A stretch of 64,000 nt of DNA from Clostridia bacterium (lineage in GTDB: Bacteria; Bacillota; Clostridia; Oscillospirales; CAG-272). Below the pieces are notes generated by a model. The model searched no databases and was not told the origin of the DNA. It saw nothing but the letters and a program-made list of their open reading frames with translations. Location of the stretch: the NCBI GenBank assembly GCA_017461365.1, contig JAFTYG010000003.1, positions 1 through 64,000 on the forward strand, read 5' to 3'. A program made the position numbers and the translations under genes. Every line of letters starts with the position of its first letter. Positions within the stretch are counted from its first letter, which is position 1. Positions 25,537 to 32,748 of this stretch are shown piece after piece.

Positions 25537-25893
25537 TCAATAACATTTCAAAATCCGCTGGACTTTTCCGTCCTTCTGTGATATTGTAGTGTTGCGATAC
25601 TTACGGCACGTTCGTCGGCAAACCAACATATCAAGATATTCAGTATCCACGACGTTAGTAATAGTGAATTGAACTTTGCAAGTATATTTATCATAATTCT
25701 TCAACAAATAATATTGTTTTTTGTGAAAATGATAATTTTGTGTTTCTTTTATATTTGGAAATGCTCTCTTTAAATATGTATGGACAGAATTCGGCAATAC
25801 CAAGACAATAGTATCATTAGTAGAGTCATTATTTTTAGGGGGATTCTTTTTAAAAGGATTCTCAAGAAATATGTAACTATTTTGAAGCGTCAT
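25537..25893 (-). CDS. Unknown protein of the tRNA-Ser island
   Basis: 118 residues from ATG 25893, with GGGAG 8 bp upstream. The first half is polar with FLENPFKKNPPKNN. The second half contains DMLVCRRTCRKYRN, a CxxxC inside a basic stretch, and ends KCY. I do not recognise a family. It is the first of two reverse genes in the island; the gap to the HTH gene is 104 bp. A nucleic-acid-binding role is possible from the basic Cys-containing segment but is speculative. Confidence 0.45.
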   Translation of the reverse strand: MTLQNSYIFLENPFKKNPPKNNDSTNDTIVLVLPNSVHTYLKRAFPNIKETQNYHFHKKQYYLLKNYDKYTCKVQFTITNVVDTEYLDMLVCRRTCRKYRNTTISQKDGKVQRILKCY

Positions 25894-25978
25894 CTGTTTT
25901 ACTCCCAAATTATGATTTAACTTATTATATCACAAAAATCCCCAAAATTCAACAAGGAGTGTGCTTATAGAATAATAA

Positions 25979-26007
25979 AGAGCTAAAAATCATTGATTTT
26001 TAGCTCT
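25979..26007 (-). terminator. Terminator of tRNA-Ser inside the island
   Basis: A perfect 12-bp stem (AGAGCTAAAAAT with ATTTTTAGCTCT, 5-base loop), 3 bp beyond the CCA end of tRNA-Ser. It lies inside the duplicated boundary, so it appears to have been brought in by the island. Confidence 0.7.
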
Positions 26008-26010
26008 AAA

Positions 26011-26100
26011 TGGCGGAGAGAGAGGGATTCGAACCCTCGTGTGCTTGCGCACAAACTGATTTCGAGTCAGCCCCGTTATGACCACTTCGATATCTCTCCG
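26011..26100 (-). tRNA. tRNA-Ser (CGA)
   Basis: 90 bases on the minus strand including CCA. The anticodon loop CTCGAAA gives CGA (reads UCG). A long variable arm with a 5-bp stem marks a class II tRNA, as for serine. The acceptor stem CGGAGAG pairs with CTCTCCG. Its 3' 56 bases are duplicated at 24531-24586. It has its own promoter. Confidence 0.93.
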
Positions 26101-26131
26101 TATTATTTTATTGTTTTTCAAACCGATGTAT

Positions 26132-26160
26132 ATTATACCACAAACAAAAACAAAAATCAA
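26132..26160 (-). promoter_or_regulatory. Promoter of tRNA-Ser
   Basis: Minus strand TTGATT (complement of 26155-26160), 17-bp spacer ending TGTGG, TATAAT (complement of 26132-26137). The rest of the 25909-26227 gap holds the tRNA and terminators only. Confidence 0.75.
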
Positions 26161-26180
26161 GTCTTTTTTGAATTTATTTA

Positions 26181-26219
26181 AAAAATAATTTCCCGACGGG
26201 TTATCGGGAAATTATTTTT
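26181..26219 (-). terminator. Terminator of the acyl carrier protein gene
   Basis: A perfect 16-bp stem (26181-26196 with 26204-26219, 7-base loop). It has A-rich and T-rich ends, so it can work on both strands. Confidence 0.85.
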
Positions 26220-26227
26220 ATGTTTAA

Positions 26228-26455
26228 TTACTTATCAAGCGACTCAAGGTAATTAACTACGTCAGCTACTGTCGTGAACTTGCGTATATCTTCGTCATTG
26301 ATCTCAATGTCGAATTTTTCCTCGCAAAGCATAACAAGATCTGCAAGCTCGATAGAGTTGATTCCCAAGTCATTTGAAAGCTCGGAATCCATAGTGATGT
26401 CGTTGCGGTCGATCTGCAATTCATCAACCAACAGGTCTACAAACTTTTCGTACAT
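26228..26455 (-). CDS. Acyl carrier protein, stand-alone
   Basis: 75 residues with the four-helix ACP pattern. The phosphopantetheine Ser lies in LGINSIELADLV, near residue 34. The residue before it is Asn; fatty-acid synthesis ACPs almost always have Asp there (DSL). Helix III is acidic (EINDEDIRKF). No fatty acid or polyketide genes adjoin it. It could be the main AcpP or a specialised carrier. It has its own consensus promoter, an inverted repeat in the leader and a terminator. AGGAGA precedes the ATG. Confidence 0.88.
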   Translation of the reverse strand: MYEKFVDLLVDELQIDRNDITMDSELSNDLGINSIELADLVMLCEEKFDIEINDEDIRKFTTVADVVNYLESLDK

Positions 26456-26503
26456 TTTATTCTCCTTTACAGAATTTACTCTTTTGAATTTTAATTTTTA
26501 AAC

Positions 26504-26521
26504 AAGGTATATGTACACCTT
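26504..26521. promoter_or_regulatory. Inverted repeat in the acp leader
   Basis: AAGGT, 8 bp, ACCTT, with further partial symmetry, about 15 bp downstream of the acp -10 box. A candidate operator; no known binding protein is assigned. Confidence 0.35.
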
Positions 26522-26535
26522 TGTCATACACACCT

Positions 26536-26564
26536 ATTATATACTATATTTCGCTAAATGTCAA
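26536..26564 (-). promoter_or_regulatory. Promoter of acp
   Basis: Minus strand TTGACA (complement of 26559-26564), 17-bp spacer, TATAAT (complement of 26536-26541). Full consensus. Confidence 0.85.
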
Positions 26565-26611
26565 GTAAAATATTAGCAGTTGAGAAAAAATTTAATTATT
26601 TAAATAAATAT

Positions 26612-26640
26612 TTGACTTTTTCATAAATATGTGGTAATAT
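26612..26640 (+). promoter_or_regulatory. Promoter of comEC
   Basis: TTGACT (26612-26617), 17-bp spacer ending TGTGG, TAATAT (26635-26640). It overlaps an in-frame ATG at 26639, which argues that translation starts later, at 26669. Confidence 0.75.
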
Positions 26641-26668
26641 GTGTTTATCAAACATCGTGGAGGCCAAT

Positions 26669-28927
26669 ATGGGAATATTCATTAAACGTCCGCTTGCATT
26701 ATTTTCATTTATATTCTTAATAACGGCTATGTTGGTTTATAGCGCATCAAACAATGTAAAGCTATACTTGAGCATATCTGCGACGGTTTTGGTATTACTG
26801 TTTCTCATATTATCATTTACAATAAAGAAGTTGAGGGTAAAAGCCGTCACTCTCGCGTTGTGTTTATTGGCTATCGTTTTTTCAACTCTTCATTCTTACG
26901 TCTTTATTGGCATTCCTATGGCGGATGCGGAAAAATACGTAGGAGAAAACACTGCTCTTTGCTATATCGTAGATGAGGAATATTCTTCTGCTCACAGTAA
27001 ACAGTACTGTGTAAAGATCACGAGGATAGGTGAGGATAACTTAAACATTAAAGCGCTTCTCGTTTGCGGATTTGATCCCAATATCAGCGAAGGAGATGAG
27101 ATATACGGGCTTGCTGAGATAGAGGCTGTGCAGGGAAATGAATCAGAACAGCTTTTGACTGTCTATATGGAGGATGCCGAAAATTGTTATATCAGGCGTA
27201 CTTCGGAAGGAAAAGGAATATTTGAACTTTTATTTTCAGATTGCGGCATCGAATTGCTTTCGGGAAAGCTTTCAGATTTTATCAAATCTGAGCTTTTTGA
27301 GCTTCTTGGTGAAGAAAAGGGAGCTCTTGCCATGGGATTTTTCATAGGTGAACGTTCTGACATTCCAACAGACGTTACAAGAAACTTTCAACGCGCGGGA
27401 GTTTCGCATCTTATGGCTGTTAGCGGTTCACATATCGCGATACTGCTTGGCGGCATTGAGATAATTCTCCGAAAACTACGTGTACATAAGAATATTCGAT
27501 GTATCGCTGTTACTGCTTTCAGTGTTATTTTTCTGTTCATAACGGGATTTTCATTGTCGGCTTGCAGATCGGTATTTATGCTATACGCCGTTTATATTGG
27601 ATATTTTACATACGAAGAAAGCGATCCTATCACGTCATTGTTTGTATCGGTAGCGGTTATCGTGCTAATATTTCCTCATTCTTCTGTGGATCTTAGTTTG
27701 TGGATGTCTTTTCTTGCTACTCTCGGACTTCTGACCGTTTACCCTATAGTTGAGGAGAAAATTCCTTATCCGAGGAAGAAAAAACGCATCATAAGGCGAT
27801 TGATACTTATAGGACGCGAGCTCTTACTTACATCGCTTATGACAGTAATTGCGAATATGTTTTTGCTTCCGATAATATGGTACTACTTTGGAGAATTTTC
27901 TCTTGTCTCCATACTCAGTAATATTCTTATAACCTTTGTATCGTCGGTATTTATACTTTCTGTTCCGTTGCTCCTGATCTTTTCAAGGATACCTCTTTTG
28001 TGTGTCGTCTTACGTTGGTTCGTATCCCTCGTGGCAGACGTTATTTTATATGCTGTTGATTTCTGTTCGGGCTTGCCAAATGCAACGGTATCGCTGAAAT
28101 ATGAATTTTGCACGTATATCGTTTTACTGTTTGCCGTAAGTATGGCGATTCTTCTTGTTGTGAAGCTCAAGCGTAAGTTGTTTGTTCTTTTGCCGTATGC
28201 TTGCGCTGTCGTTTCATTTGTAATATGTTTTGTAATTTACGGCATTTTCTTTTCTGTACCTCAAATGTCATATATCAATTACGGTAACAACGAGTTGTTT
28301 ATTGTCACAGAAAACGACGAATTTTCAATATGTGATAATACATCGGGCGGATTGGGAGTTTACAGTGATATATTTTACGAATTTGAACTTTCATACGCTA
28401 CCGAGATAGAAAAATACATACTGACGCAATATCACGGAGGTCACATTATAACACTTGATCTTTTATCTCAAAATACTGTCGTACGCTCTGTATATCTTCC
28501 TACTCCGAATTCGTACGCTGATAATACTTATGCTGAGGATATATGGAATATGGCAACTGAAAAGGGAATTGACGTATTTTTTTATAACAGCGGAGACGTG
28601 CTTAAGATCAACAAAAATGTAAAAATGCAAGCGCTTTTATCAAATGGGAATTTAAACGGTAAATATATATGCTTCTTTAACGAAAACAAAAGTGTAGTGT
28701 ATTCTACACCCGGATATTGCAATACATCCGAGAAATATGACATTCTTATTTTGAGTGACAGTGAAGCGGACAGCGATAAGCGGTACGATCTGAAAGCGCT
28801 TAGAGCCGAAAGAATATATATTACCTCAAAGGAGTTGACCGAACAGGTAGCTTTGCCGTCCACTGAAAATATATTTATTCCTTCGACATCGAAAAAATAT
28901 CTTAAAATAGAATTTGAGTTTGATTAA
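26669..28927 (+). CDS. comEC: ComEC/Rec2-like DNA uptake channel, degenerate C-terminal domain
   Basis: 752 residues from ATG 26669, behind GTGGAGG. Two N-terminal membrane helices are followed by a DUF4131-type soluble domain (~residues 70-190). The Competence domain comes next, with about eight helices; it contains the diagnostic GVSHLMAVSGSHIAILLG and FTGF-like segments. A metallo-beta-lactamase-like C-terminus (~540-752) follows. There the expected HxHxDH metal site is missing (TQYHGGHI stands in its place) and the opening LDVGQGDS motif reads INYGNNEL. The channel looks intact but the nuclease-like domain is probably inactive. No comEA/comFA nearby. Confidence 0.85.
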   Translation: MGIFIKRPLALFSFIFLITAMLVYSASNNVKLYLSISATVLVLLFLILSFTIKKLRVKAVTLALCLLAIVFSTLHSYVFIGIPMADAEKYVGENTALCYIVDEEYSSAHSKQYCVKITRIGEDNLNIKALLVCGFDPNISEGDEIYGLAEIEAVQGNESEQLLTVYMEDAENCYIRRTSEGKGIFELLFSDCGIELLSGKLSDFIKSELFELLGEEKGALAMGFFIGERSDIPTDVTRNFQRAGVSHLMAVSGSHIAILLGGIEIILRKLRVHKNIRCIAVTAFSVIFLFITGFSLSACRSVFMLYAVYIGYFTYEESDPITSLFVSVAVIVLIFPHSSVDLSLWMSFLATLGLLTVYPIVEEKIPYPRKKKRIIRRLILIGRELLLTSLMTVIANMFLLPIIWYYFGEFSLVSILSNILITFVSSVFILSVPLLLIFSRIPLLCVVLRWFVSLVADVILYAVDFCSGLPNATVSLKYEFCTYIVLLFAVSMAILLVVKLKRKLFVLLPYACAVVSFVICFVIYGIFFSVPQMSYINYGNNELFIVTENDEFSICDNTSGGLGVYSDIFYEFELSYATEIEKYILTQYHGGHIITLDLLSQNTVVRSVYLPTPNSYADNTYAEDIWNMATEKGIDVFFYNSGDVLKINKNVKMQALLSNGNLNGKYICFFNENKSVVYSTPGYCNTSEKYDILILSDSEADSDKRYDLKALRAERIYITSKELTEQVALPSTENIFIPSTSKKYLKIEFEFD

Positions 28928-28965
28928 ACAATGTTAAAAAGCGTTGTCAAATACTCCGCATATTA

Positions 28966-28974
28966 CATAAAATA
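28966..28974 (+). promoter_or_regulatory. Possible mother-cell sigma (SigK/SigE type) -10 box
   Basis: CATAAAATA fits the CATAnnnTA -10 element of SigK-type promoters, 48 bp before dpaA. No good -35 element is obvious. In Bacillus, dipicolinate synthase is made in the mother cell under SigK, which is why the site was considered. Confidence 0.35.
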
Positions 28975-29021
28975 GTATTGTAGCACAAACATTAGTCTGC
29001 TATTGAAAGGACAATGTGAGT

Positions 29022-29927
29022 ATGAAAAATAAAATTACGATACTTGGTGGAGATCTGAGGCAGTACACTGCGGCTGTAACATTGAGCCGTAAAGATTGGG
29101 AAGTAGCGCTATGGGGATTGGATATATCGGCCAATAAAGACGAAAACATATGCTTTTACAAAGATTACAGAGATGCGGTTGACGGAGCGGTCGGCGTTGT
29201 GCTTCCTCTGCCTGCTTCGACAGACGGCATATTTCTGAATTGTCCTTTTGGCTCATCGCAGGATAAGCTACGTTTGAATGATATTCTTGAAACGGTCGAA
29301 AAAGATTGCATAATAGTCGGTGGAAGAATACCCGATGATTTTATCGACAACGCTAAAAAAGCTGGAATACTCGTAAACGATTATTTCCTGTCCGAAGATT
29401 TTCAAATAAAAAACGCTTATATTACGGCAGAAGCTGCGATCAGTATTGCCATGAACAGCCTGAATAAAAATATTTGCGGAGCTAAGATAGCAATTACGGG
29501 ATACGGACGTATTGCAAAGCATCTCATAAGATTGCTTTCTGCAATGGGTGCCAATCTTACCGTAGCGGCAAGAAAAACAAGCGATCTTGCTTGGGCGGCT
29601 TGTAACGGCTGTTCTACTCTCAGAATAGGCGACAGCGCCGAGCAGAAGAGAAATATATATGAGCTTGCGCACGGATATGACATTATATACAACACCGTAC
29701 CGTATTGGCTGTTTGATAGGAGCTTTCTTGAAATATCCGATAGAAATACTTTCATAATCGATCTGGCTTCTGCTCCCGGGGGCGTTGACATACGGGCAGC
29801 GAAGGAGCTTGGCTCAAACGTACTTTGGGCAACTTCGTTACCAGGAAAATATGCGCCCGTCAGTGCGGGAACTCTTATTGCTTCTTGCGTTGACAGTATC
29901 CTACATGGGGAGGTGACAGAGCTATGA
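29022..29927 (+). CDS. dpaA: Dipicolinate synthase subunit A
   Basis: 301 residues from ATG 29022 (a GTG at 29016 is too close to the AAAGGA site). The N-terminal domain matches DpaA (KITILGGDLRQ), and a Rossmann fold near residue 150 (KIAITGYGRIAKHLIRLLSAMG) is as in SpoVFA. With subunit B it oxidises dihydrodipicolinate to dipicolinic acid in the mother cell; the acid is then loaded into the spore core. It overlaps dpaB by 4 bp. Its presence is strong evidence that the organism makes endospores. Confidence 0.92.
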   Translation: MKNKITILGGDLRQYTAAVTLSRKDWEVALWGLDISANKDENICFYKDYRDAVDGAVGVVLPLPASTDGIFLNCPFGSSQDKLRLNDILETVEKDCIIVGGRIPDDFIDNAKKAGILVNDYFLSEDFQIKNAYITAEAAISIAMNSLNKNICGAKIAITGYGRIAKHLIRLLSAMGANLTVAARKTSDLAWAACNGCSTLRIGDSAEQKRNIYELAHGYDIIYNTVPYWLFDRSFLEISDRNTFIIDLASAPGGVDIRAAKELGSNVLWATSLPGKYAPVSAGTLIASCVDSILHGEVTEL

Positions 29928-30481
29928 TCGGTTTTGCAATGTGTGGCTCTTACTGTACGCATAAAAAGGCTATAGAAGAATTGGAGAAGCTTACGAAAAT
30001 AACAGATATACAGCCCATAATGAGCGAAAATGTATTTTCGACAAATACCTATTTCGGAAGCGCAGATGATCTGAAGGAAAAGGTATCCGCAATATGCGGC
30101 AGACATATTATCCATACGATCGTTGACTCAGAGCCGTTAGGGCCGAAAACACCACTTGATGCGTTGATAATATGTCCATGTACAGGAAATACGTTGGCAA
30201 AGATCGCATTGGGTATCACGGACACGTCGGTAACGATGGCGGCAAAGGCGCACTTACGGAGCAATAGACCTCTCATTATCGCTCTTGCTTCGAATGATGC
30301 GCTTTCCGCAAACCTGAAAAATATCGGCGCGTTACTTACGCGCAAATGCGTGTATTTTGTTCCGATGCGTCAGGATGATCCCGAAAAAAAGCCTCATTCA
30401 CTTGTTGCGGATTTTTCGTTGTTGATACCTACCTACGAAGCGGCTATGAATGGCGAGCAATATCAAAAAATATTTGTATAA
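29924..30481 (+). CDS. dpaB: Dipicolinate synthase subunit B
   Basis: 185 residues of the HFCD flavoprotein family (SpoVFB). The N-terminus (IGFAMCGSYCTH) and ICPCTGNTLAKIALGITDTSVTMAAKAHLR are typical of subunit B. The start codon overlaps the dpaA stop (ATGA), behind GGGGAGGTG. Partner of DpaA in making dipicolinate. Followed by a bidirectional terminator shared with sigG. Confidence 0.93.
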   Translation: MIGFAMCGSYCTHKKAIEELEKLTKITDIQPIMSENVFSTNTYFGSADDLKEKVSAICGRHIIHTIVDSEPLGPKTPLDALIICPCTGNTLAKIALGITDTSVTMAAKAHLRSNRPLIIALASNDALSANLKNIGALLTRKCVYFVPMRQDDPEKKPHSLVADFSLLIPTYEAAMNGEQYQKIFV

Positions 30482-30483
30482 TT

Positions 30484-30513
30484 AAAAACAGGCAGAAAAA
30501 ACTGCCTGTTTTT
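30484..30513. terminator. Bidirectional terminator dpaB / sigG
   Basis: A perfect 12-bp stem (AAAAACAGGCAG with CTGCCTGTTTTT, A6 loop) between convergent dpaB and sigG. Confidence 0.9.
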
Positions 30514-30515
30514 AA

Positions 30516-31289
30516 TTATATCTGTTTTTTCATATGCTCAAGAGCACCTTTTTCAAGTCTTGATACCTGCGCCTGTGAAATACCTATCTCATCCGCGATC
30601 TCCATTTGTGTTTTGTTTTTATAATAACGCATATTTATTATCGAACGCTCTCTTTCGGTCAGCTTTTGCATAGCCTCTTTTATAACGATATTTTCAAGCC
30701 ACAATTCCTCAGAGCTGTTGGAGTCGCTTATCTGATCCATAACGTATATCGAATCGCCGTTATCGCTGTATATGGGCTCATACAAGGATATTGGCTCGAT
30801 TATAGCCTCCATAGCGTGAACGACGGCTTCTTTTTTTTCTCCGAGTCGCTTGGCTATTTCTTCGACGTCAGGCTCGCCCTCCTTTTCTCTTATAAGCTCT
30901 TCACGTGTCTGTAAAGCTCGGTATGCAAGATCACGCACAGATCGGCTTATTCTTATTGAGTTGTTGTCCCTGAGGTATCTGCGTATCTCCCCAATTATCA
31001 TAGGGACGGCATAGGTGGAAAATTTTACATCAAGATCGGTGTTAAAGTTATCGACGGCTTTTACGAGTCCTATACATCCTACCTGAAACAGATCGTCCAT
31101 ATTTTCCTTTCTGCCCGTAAAGCGTTGAATGATACTTAGAACAAGTCGTATATTTCCGCATATCAATTCCTGCCTTGCGTCTTCATCTCCTTCCTTGACT
31201 TTCAGTAAAAGCGTCTTTTTTTCTTCATCTGTCAGGACCTTGAGCTTTGAGGTGTTTACTCCGCATATTTCAACCTTGTTATAATACAT
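30516..31289 (-). CDS. sigG: Sporulation sigma factor SigG
   Basis: 257 residues. The N-terminus NKVEICGVNTSKLKVLT is diagnostic of the forespore-specific sigma-G. Region 2 (DDLFQVGCIGLVKAVDNFN, KFSTYAVPMIIGEIRRYLRD), region 3 and the region 4 HTH (MEIADEIGISQAQVSRLEKGAL) are all present. It directs late forespore genes. A strong hairpin (31293-31330) directly upstream contains the ribosome binding site in its 3' arm. In most Clostridia sigG lies next to spoIIGA-sigE; here it sits beside dpaAB and behind an ABC operon. Confidence 0.95.
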   Translation of the reverse strand: MYYNKVEICGVNTSKLKVLTDEEKKTLLLKVKEGDEDARQELICGNIRLVLSIIQRFTGRKENMDDLFQVGCIGLVKAVDNFNTDLDVKFSTYAVPMIIGEIRRYLRDNNSIRISRSVRDLAYRALQTREELIREKEGEPDVEEIAKRLGEKKEAVVHAMEAIIEPISLYEPIYSDNGDSIYVMDQISDSNSSEELWLENIVIKEAMQKLTERERSIINMRYYKNKTQMEIADEIGISQAQVSRLEKGALEHMKKQI

Positions 31290-31292
31290 AAA

Positions 31293-31330
31293 AATACTCC
31301 CGACATAAATTACCTTATGTCAGGAGTATT
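31293..31330 (-). promoter_or_regulatory. Hairpin hiding the sigG ribosome binding site
   Basis: Arms of 8 bp, one mismatch, then 7 bp, with a 6-base loop (minus strand AATACTCC-T-GACATAA / TTATGTC-G-GGAGTATT). The GGGAG Shine-Dalgarno lies in the 3' arm and the ATG begins 3 bp beyond the stem. It also sits where a terminator for the upstream ABC operon would be, and a short TTTTT-like run is present. Translational control is inferred. Confidence 0.7.
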
Positions 31331-31348
31331 GACAGTCACTGTGGCTTG

Positions 31349-31963
31349 TTATTCATTATGGTGATTTCCACTTTCTTCCGCATTTACTACAGAAATACCG
31401 TTGCCGTCCATTCTGATAATATGATCGCATAGCCTTGCATCGTTCATATCGTGAGTGACTATTATGACGGTCTTTCCTTTAATACAATCAAAAACCAGGT
31501 TGCGTACATTATTGCGCATCTCCTCATCAAGTCCTTTGAACGGTTCATCCATAAAAACTATATCCGAGTCATACAAAAGAGCTCTTGCAATAGCAACACG
31601 TTGCTTCATTCCACCCGAAAGCTCCTCGGGGTATTTTTTTTCGATGTTGCTGTCGCTTATAAGCTGTTCAAGAAGCATCGTAGCCTTTTTTTCATCATTA
31701 CAAACGAGTTTGATATTTTCAAGAACAGTGAGCCAAGGGAATAGGCGAGGTTCTTGAAATATATATGACGGACGTTTATAAGTCGATACGACCGTACCGC
31801 CCGAGGGCTTTTTGAGACCTGACAGTACGTTTATCAGTGTTGTTTTGCCAATGCCGGAGGGACCTATAATGGCATATTTCTTTCCGTCCTCAAAGTTGAA
31901 CGTAATATGCTCTATAACGTTTTTATCTTCATATCCCGCACAAAGCGCTTCAATTTTCAGCAT
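31349..31963 (-). CDS. ABC transporter ATPase, NitT/TauT type
   Basis: 204 residues from ATG 31963, behind GGAG; the frame overlaps the permease stop by 14 bp, which suggests translational coupling. Walker A GPSGIGKTT, Q-loop FQEPRLFPW, signature LSGGMKQR, Walker B IVFMDEPFKGLD and H-loop THDMNDA are all present. Q-loop and signature are typical of the SsuB/TauB/NrtD group. It energises the permease encoded just upstream. Confidence 0.9.
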   Translation of the reverse strand: MLKIEALCAGYEDKNVIEHITFNFEDGKKYAIIGPSGIGKTTLINVLSGLKKPSGGTVVSTYKRPSYIFQEPRLFPWLTVLENIKLVCNDEKKATMLLEQLISDSNIEKKYPEELSGGMKQRVAIARALLYDSDIVFMDEPFKGLDEEMRNNVRNLVFDCIKGKTVIIVTHDMNDARLCDHIIRMDGNGISVVNAEESGNHHNE

Positions 31964-32738
31964 ATTTTTCTCCTTTCGGAAGTATCTTTGCAGCACGACC
32001 TATGGCATTTAATGAAAGGAGCAAGAGCTTTTCGATAACTATGCTTAGAATTATTACTACGATCGTCCAAGCAAAAACAGGGGCGGCTTCCATGGAATAG
32101 AGCTTTGTATTGTATATCTCTTTACCTATAGAGTTTTGTGACAGTACGATCATTTCCGCTGCAACGCTTGCTTTCCATGCCATACCGAGAGAGGATCTGC
32201 ATGCGGCAAGAAAATAGGGAGCTATTGACGGTATATAGAGCCTAAAAAGCCTTTTGAACACAGAAAATCGGTATATTTTTGCAACCTCTTTGAGGTCCTT
32301 GTCCACAGAGGAAATCCCCTGAAGTACGTTTGAGGTTATTATCGGAATAACTATCAGGGATGCTATAAATATCGGTAAAAGCGACGTATCGAACCATATC
32401 CACGCTATTATAATAAAGGATGCTACGGGAGTTGCCTTTATTATTGACAGAAGTGGAGAAAGCAGTGAATTAAGTATTTTTGATCGCCATGTCAAATACG
32501 CTATACCGCACCCCACGATAAAAGATATTCCTATGCCAAAGAGCACTCTGAGAAAAGACATCGCGCAAGAAATCCAAAATTCTTCCGTTACAATGATTTC
32601 ACAAAGTGCCCTCCACACCGCAAACGGCGTCGGCACGATAAGCTCTACGTCAATGATCTTGGCGATAATAAACCATACCGCTACCCAAAATGCGATCGCC
32701 GCAATACTTTTACCTGCGGTAACAGCAATTTTTTTCAT
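31950..32738 (-). CDS. ABC transporter permease, NitT/TauT type
   Basis: 262 residues from ATG 32738; the open frame upstream overlaps the binding-protein gene without an RBS. Six hydrophobic segments and the cytoplasmic EAA loop (DKDLKEVAKIYRFSVFKRLFRLYIPSIAPYF, then ACRSSLGMAWKA) are typical of SsuC/TauC permeases. Substrate is not deducible; the family carries sulfonates, nitrate, taurine, thiamin precursors and similar compounds. Confidence 0.9.
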   Translation of the reverse strand: MKKIAVTAGKSIAAIAFWVAVWFIIAKIIDVELIVPTPFAVWRALCEIIVTEEFWISCAMSFLRVLFGIGISFIVGCGIAYLTWRSKILNSLLSPLLSIIKATPVASFIIIAWIWFDTSLLPIFIASLIVIPIITSNVLQGISSVDKDLKEVAKIYRFSVFKRLFRLYIPSIAPYFLAACRSSLGMAWKASVAAEMIVLSQNSIGKEIYNTKLYSMEAAPVFAWTIVVIILSIVIEKLLLLSLNAIGRAAKILPKGEKYAEN

Positions 32739-32748
32739 AATATACCTT

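Larger units (their letters stand above)
24531..26066. mobile_element. Integrated mini-island at tRNA-Ser, no integrase
   Basis: The 56 bases at 24531-24586 are identical to 26011-26066, the 3' part of tRNA-Ser from its CCA end to the anticodon loop. The repeats bound about 1.4 kb that contains two reverse genes (an HTH protein and an unknown protein) and a new terminator for the tRNA. Identity ends exactly at the anticodon loop, a common crossover point of tyrosine recombinases. Tandem 11-bp repeats at 24687-24708 resemble integrase arm sites. No integrase gene is present, so this is either the remnant of a larger element or a satellite mobilised in trans. The integration interpretation is inference; the duplication is observed. 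Confidence 0.65.
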
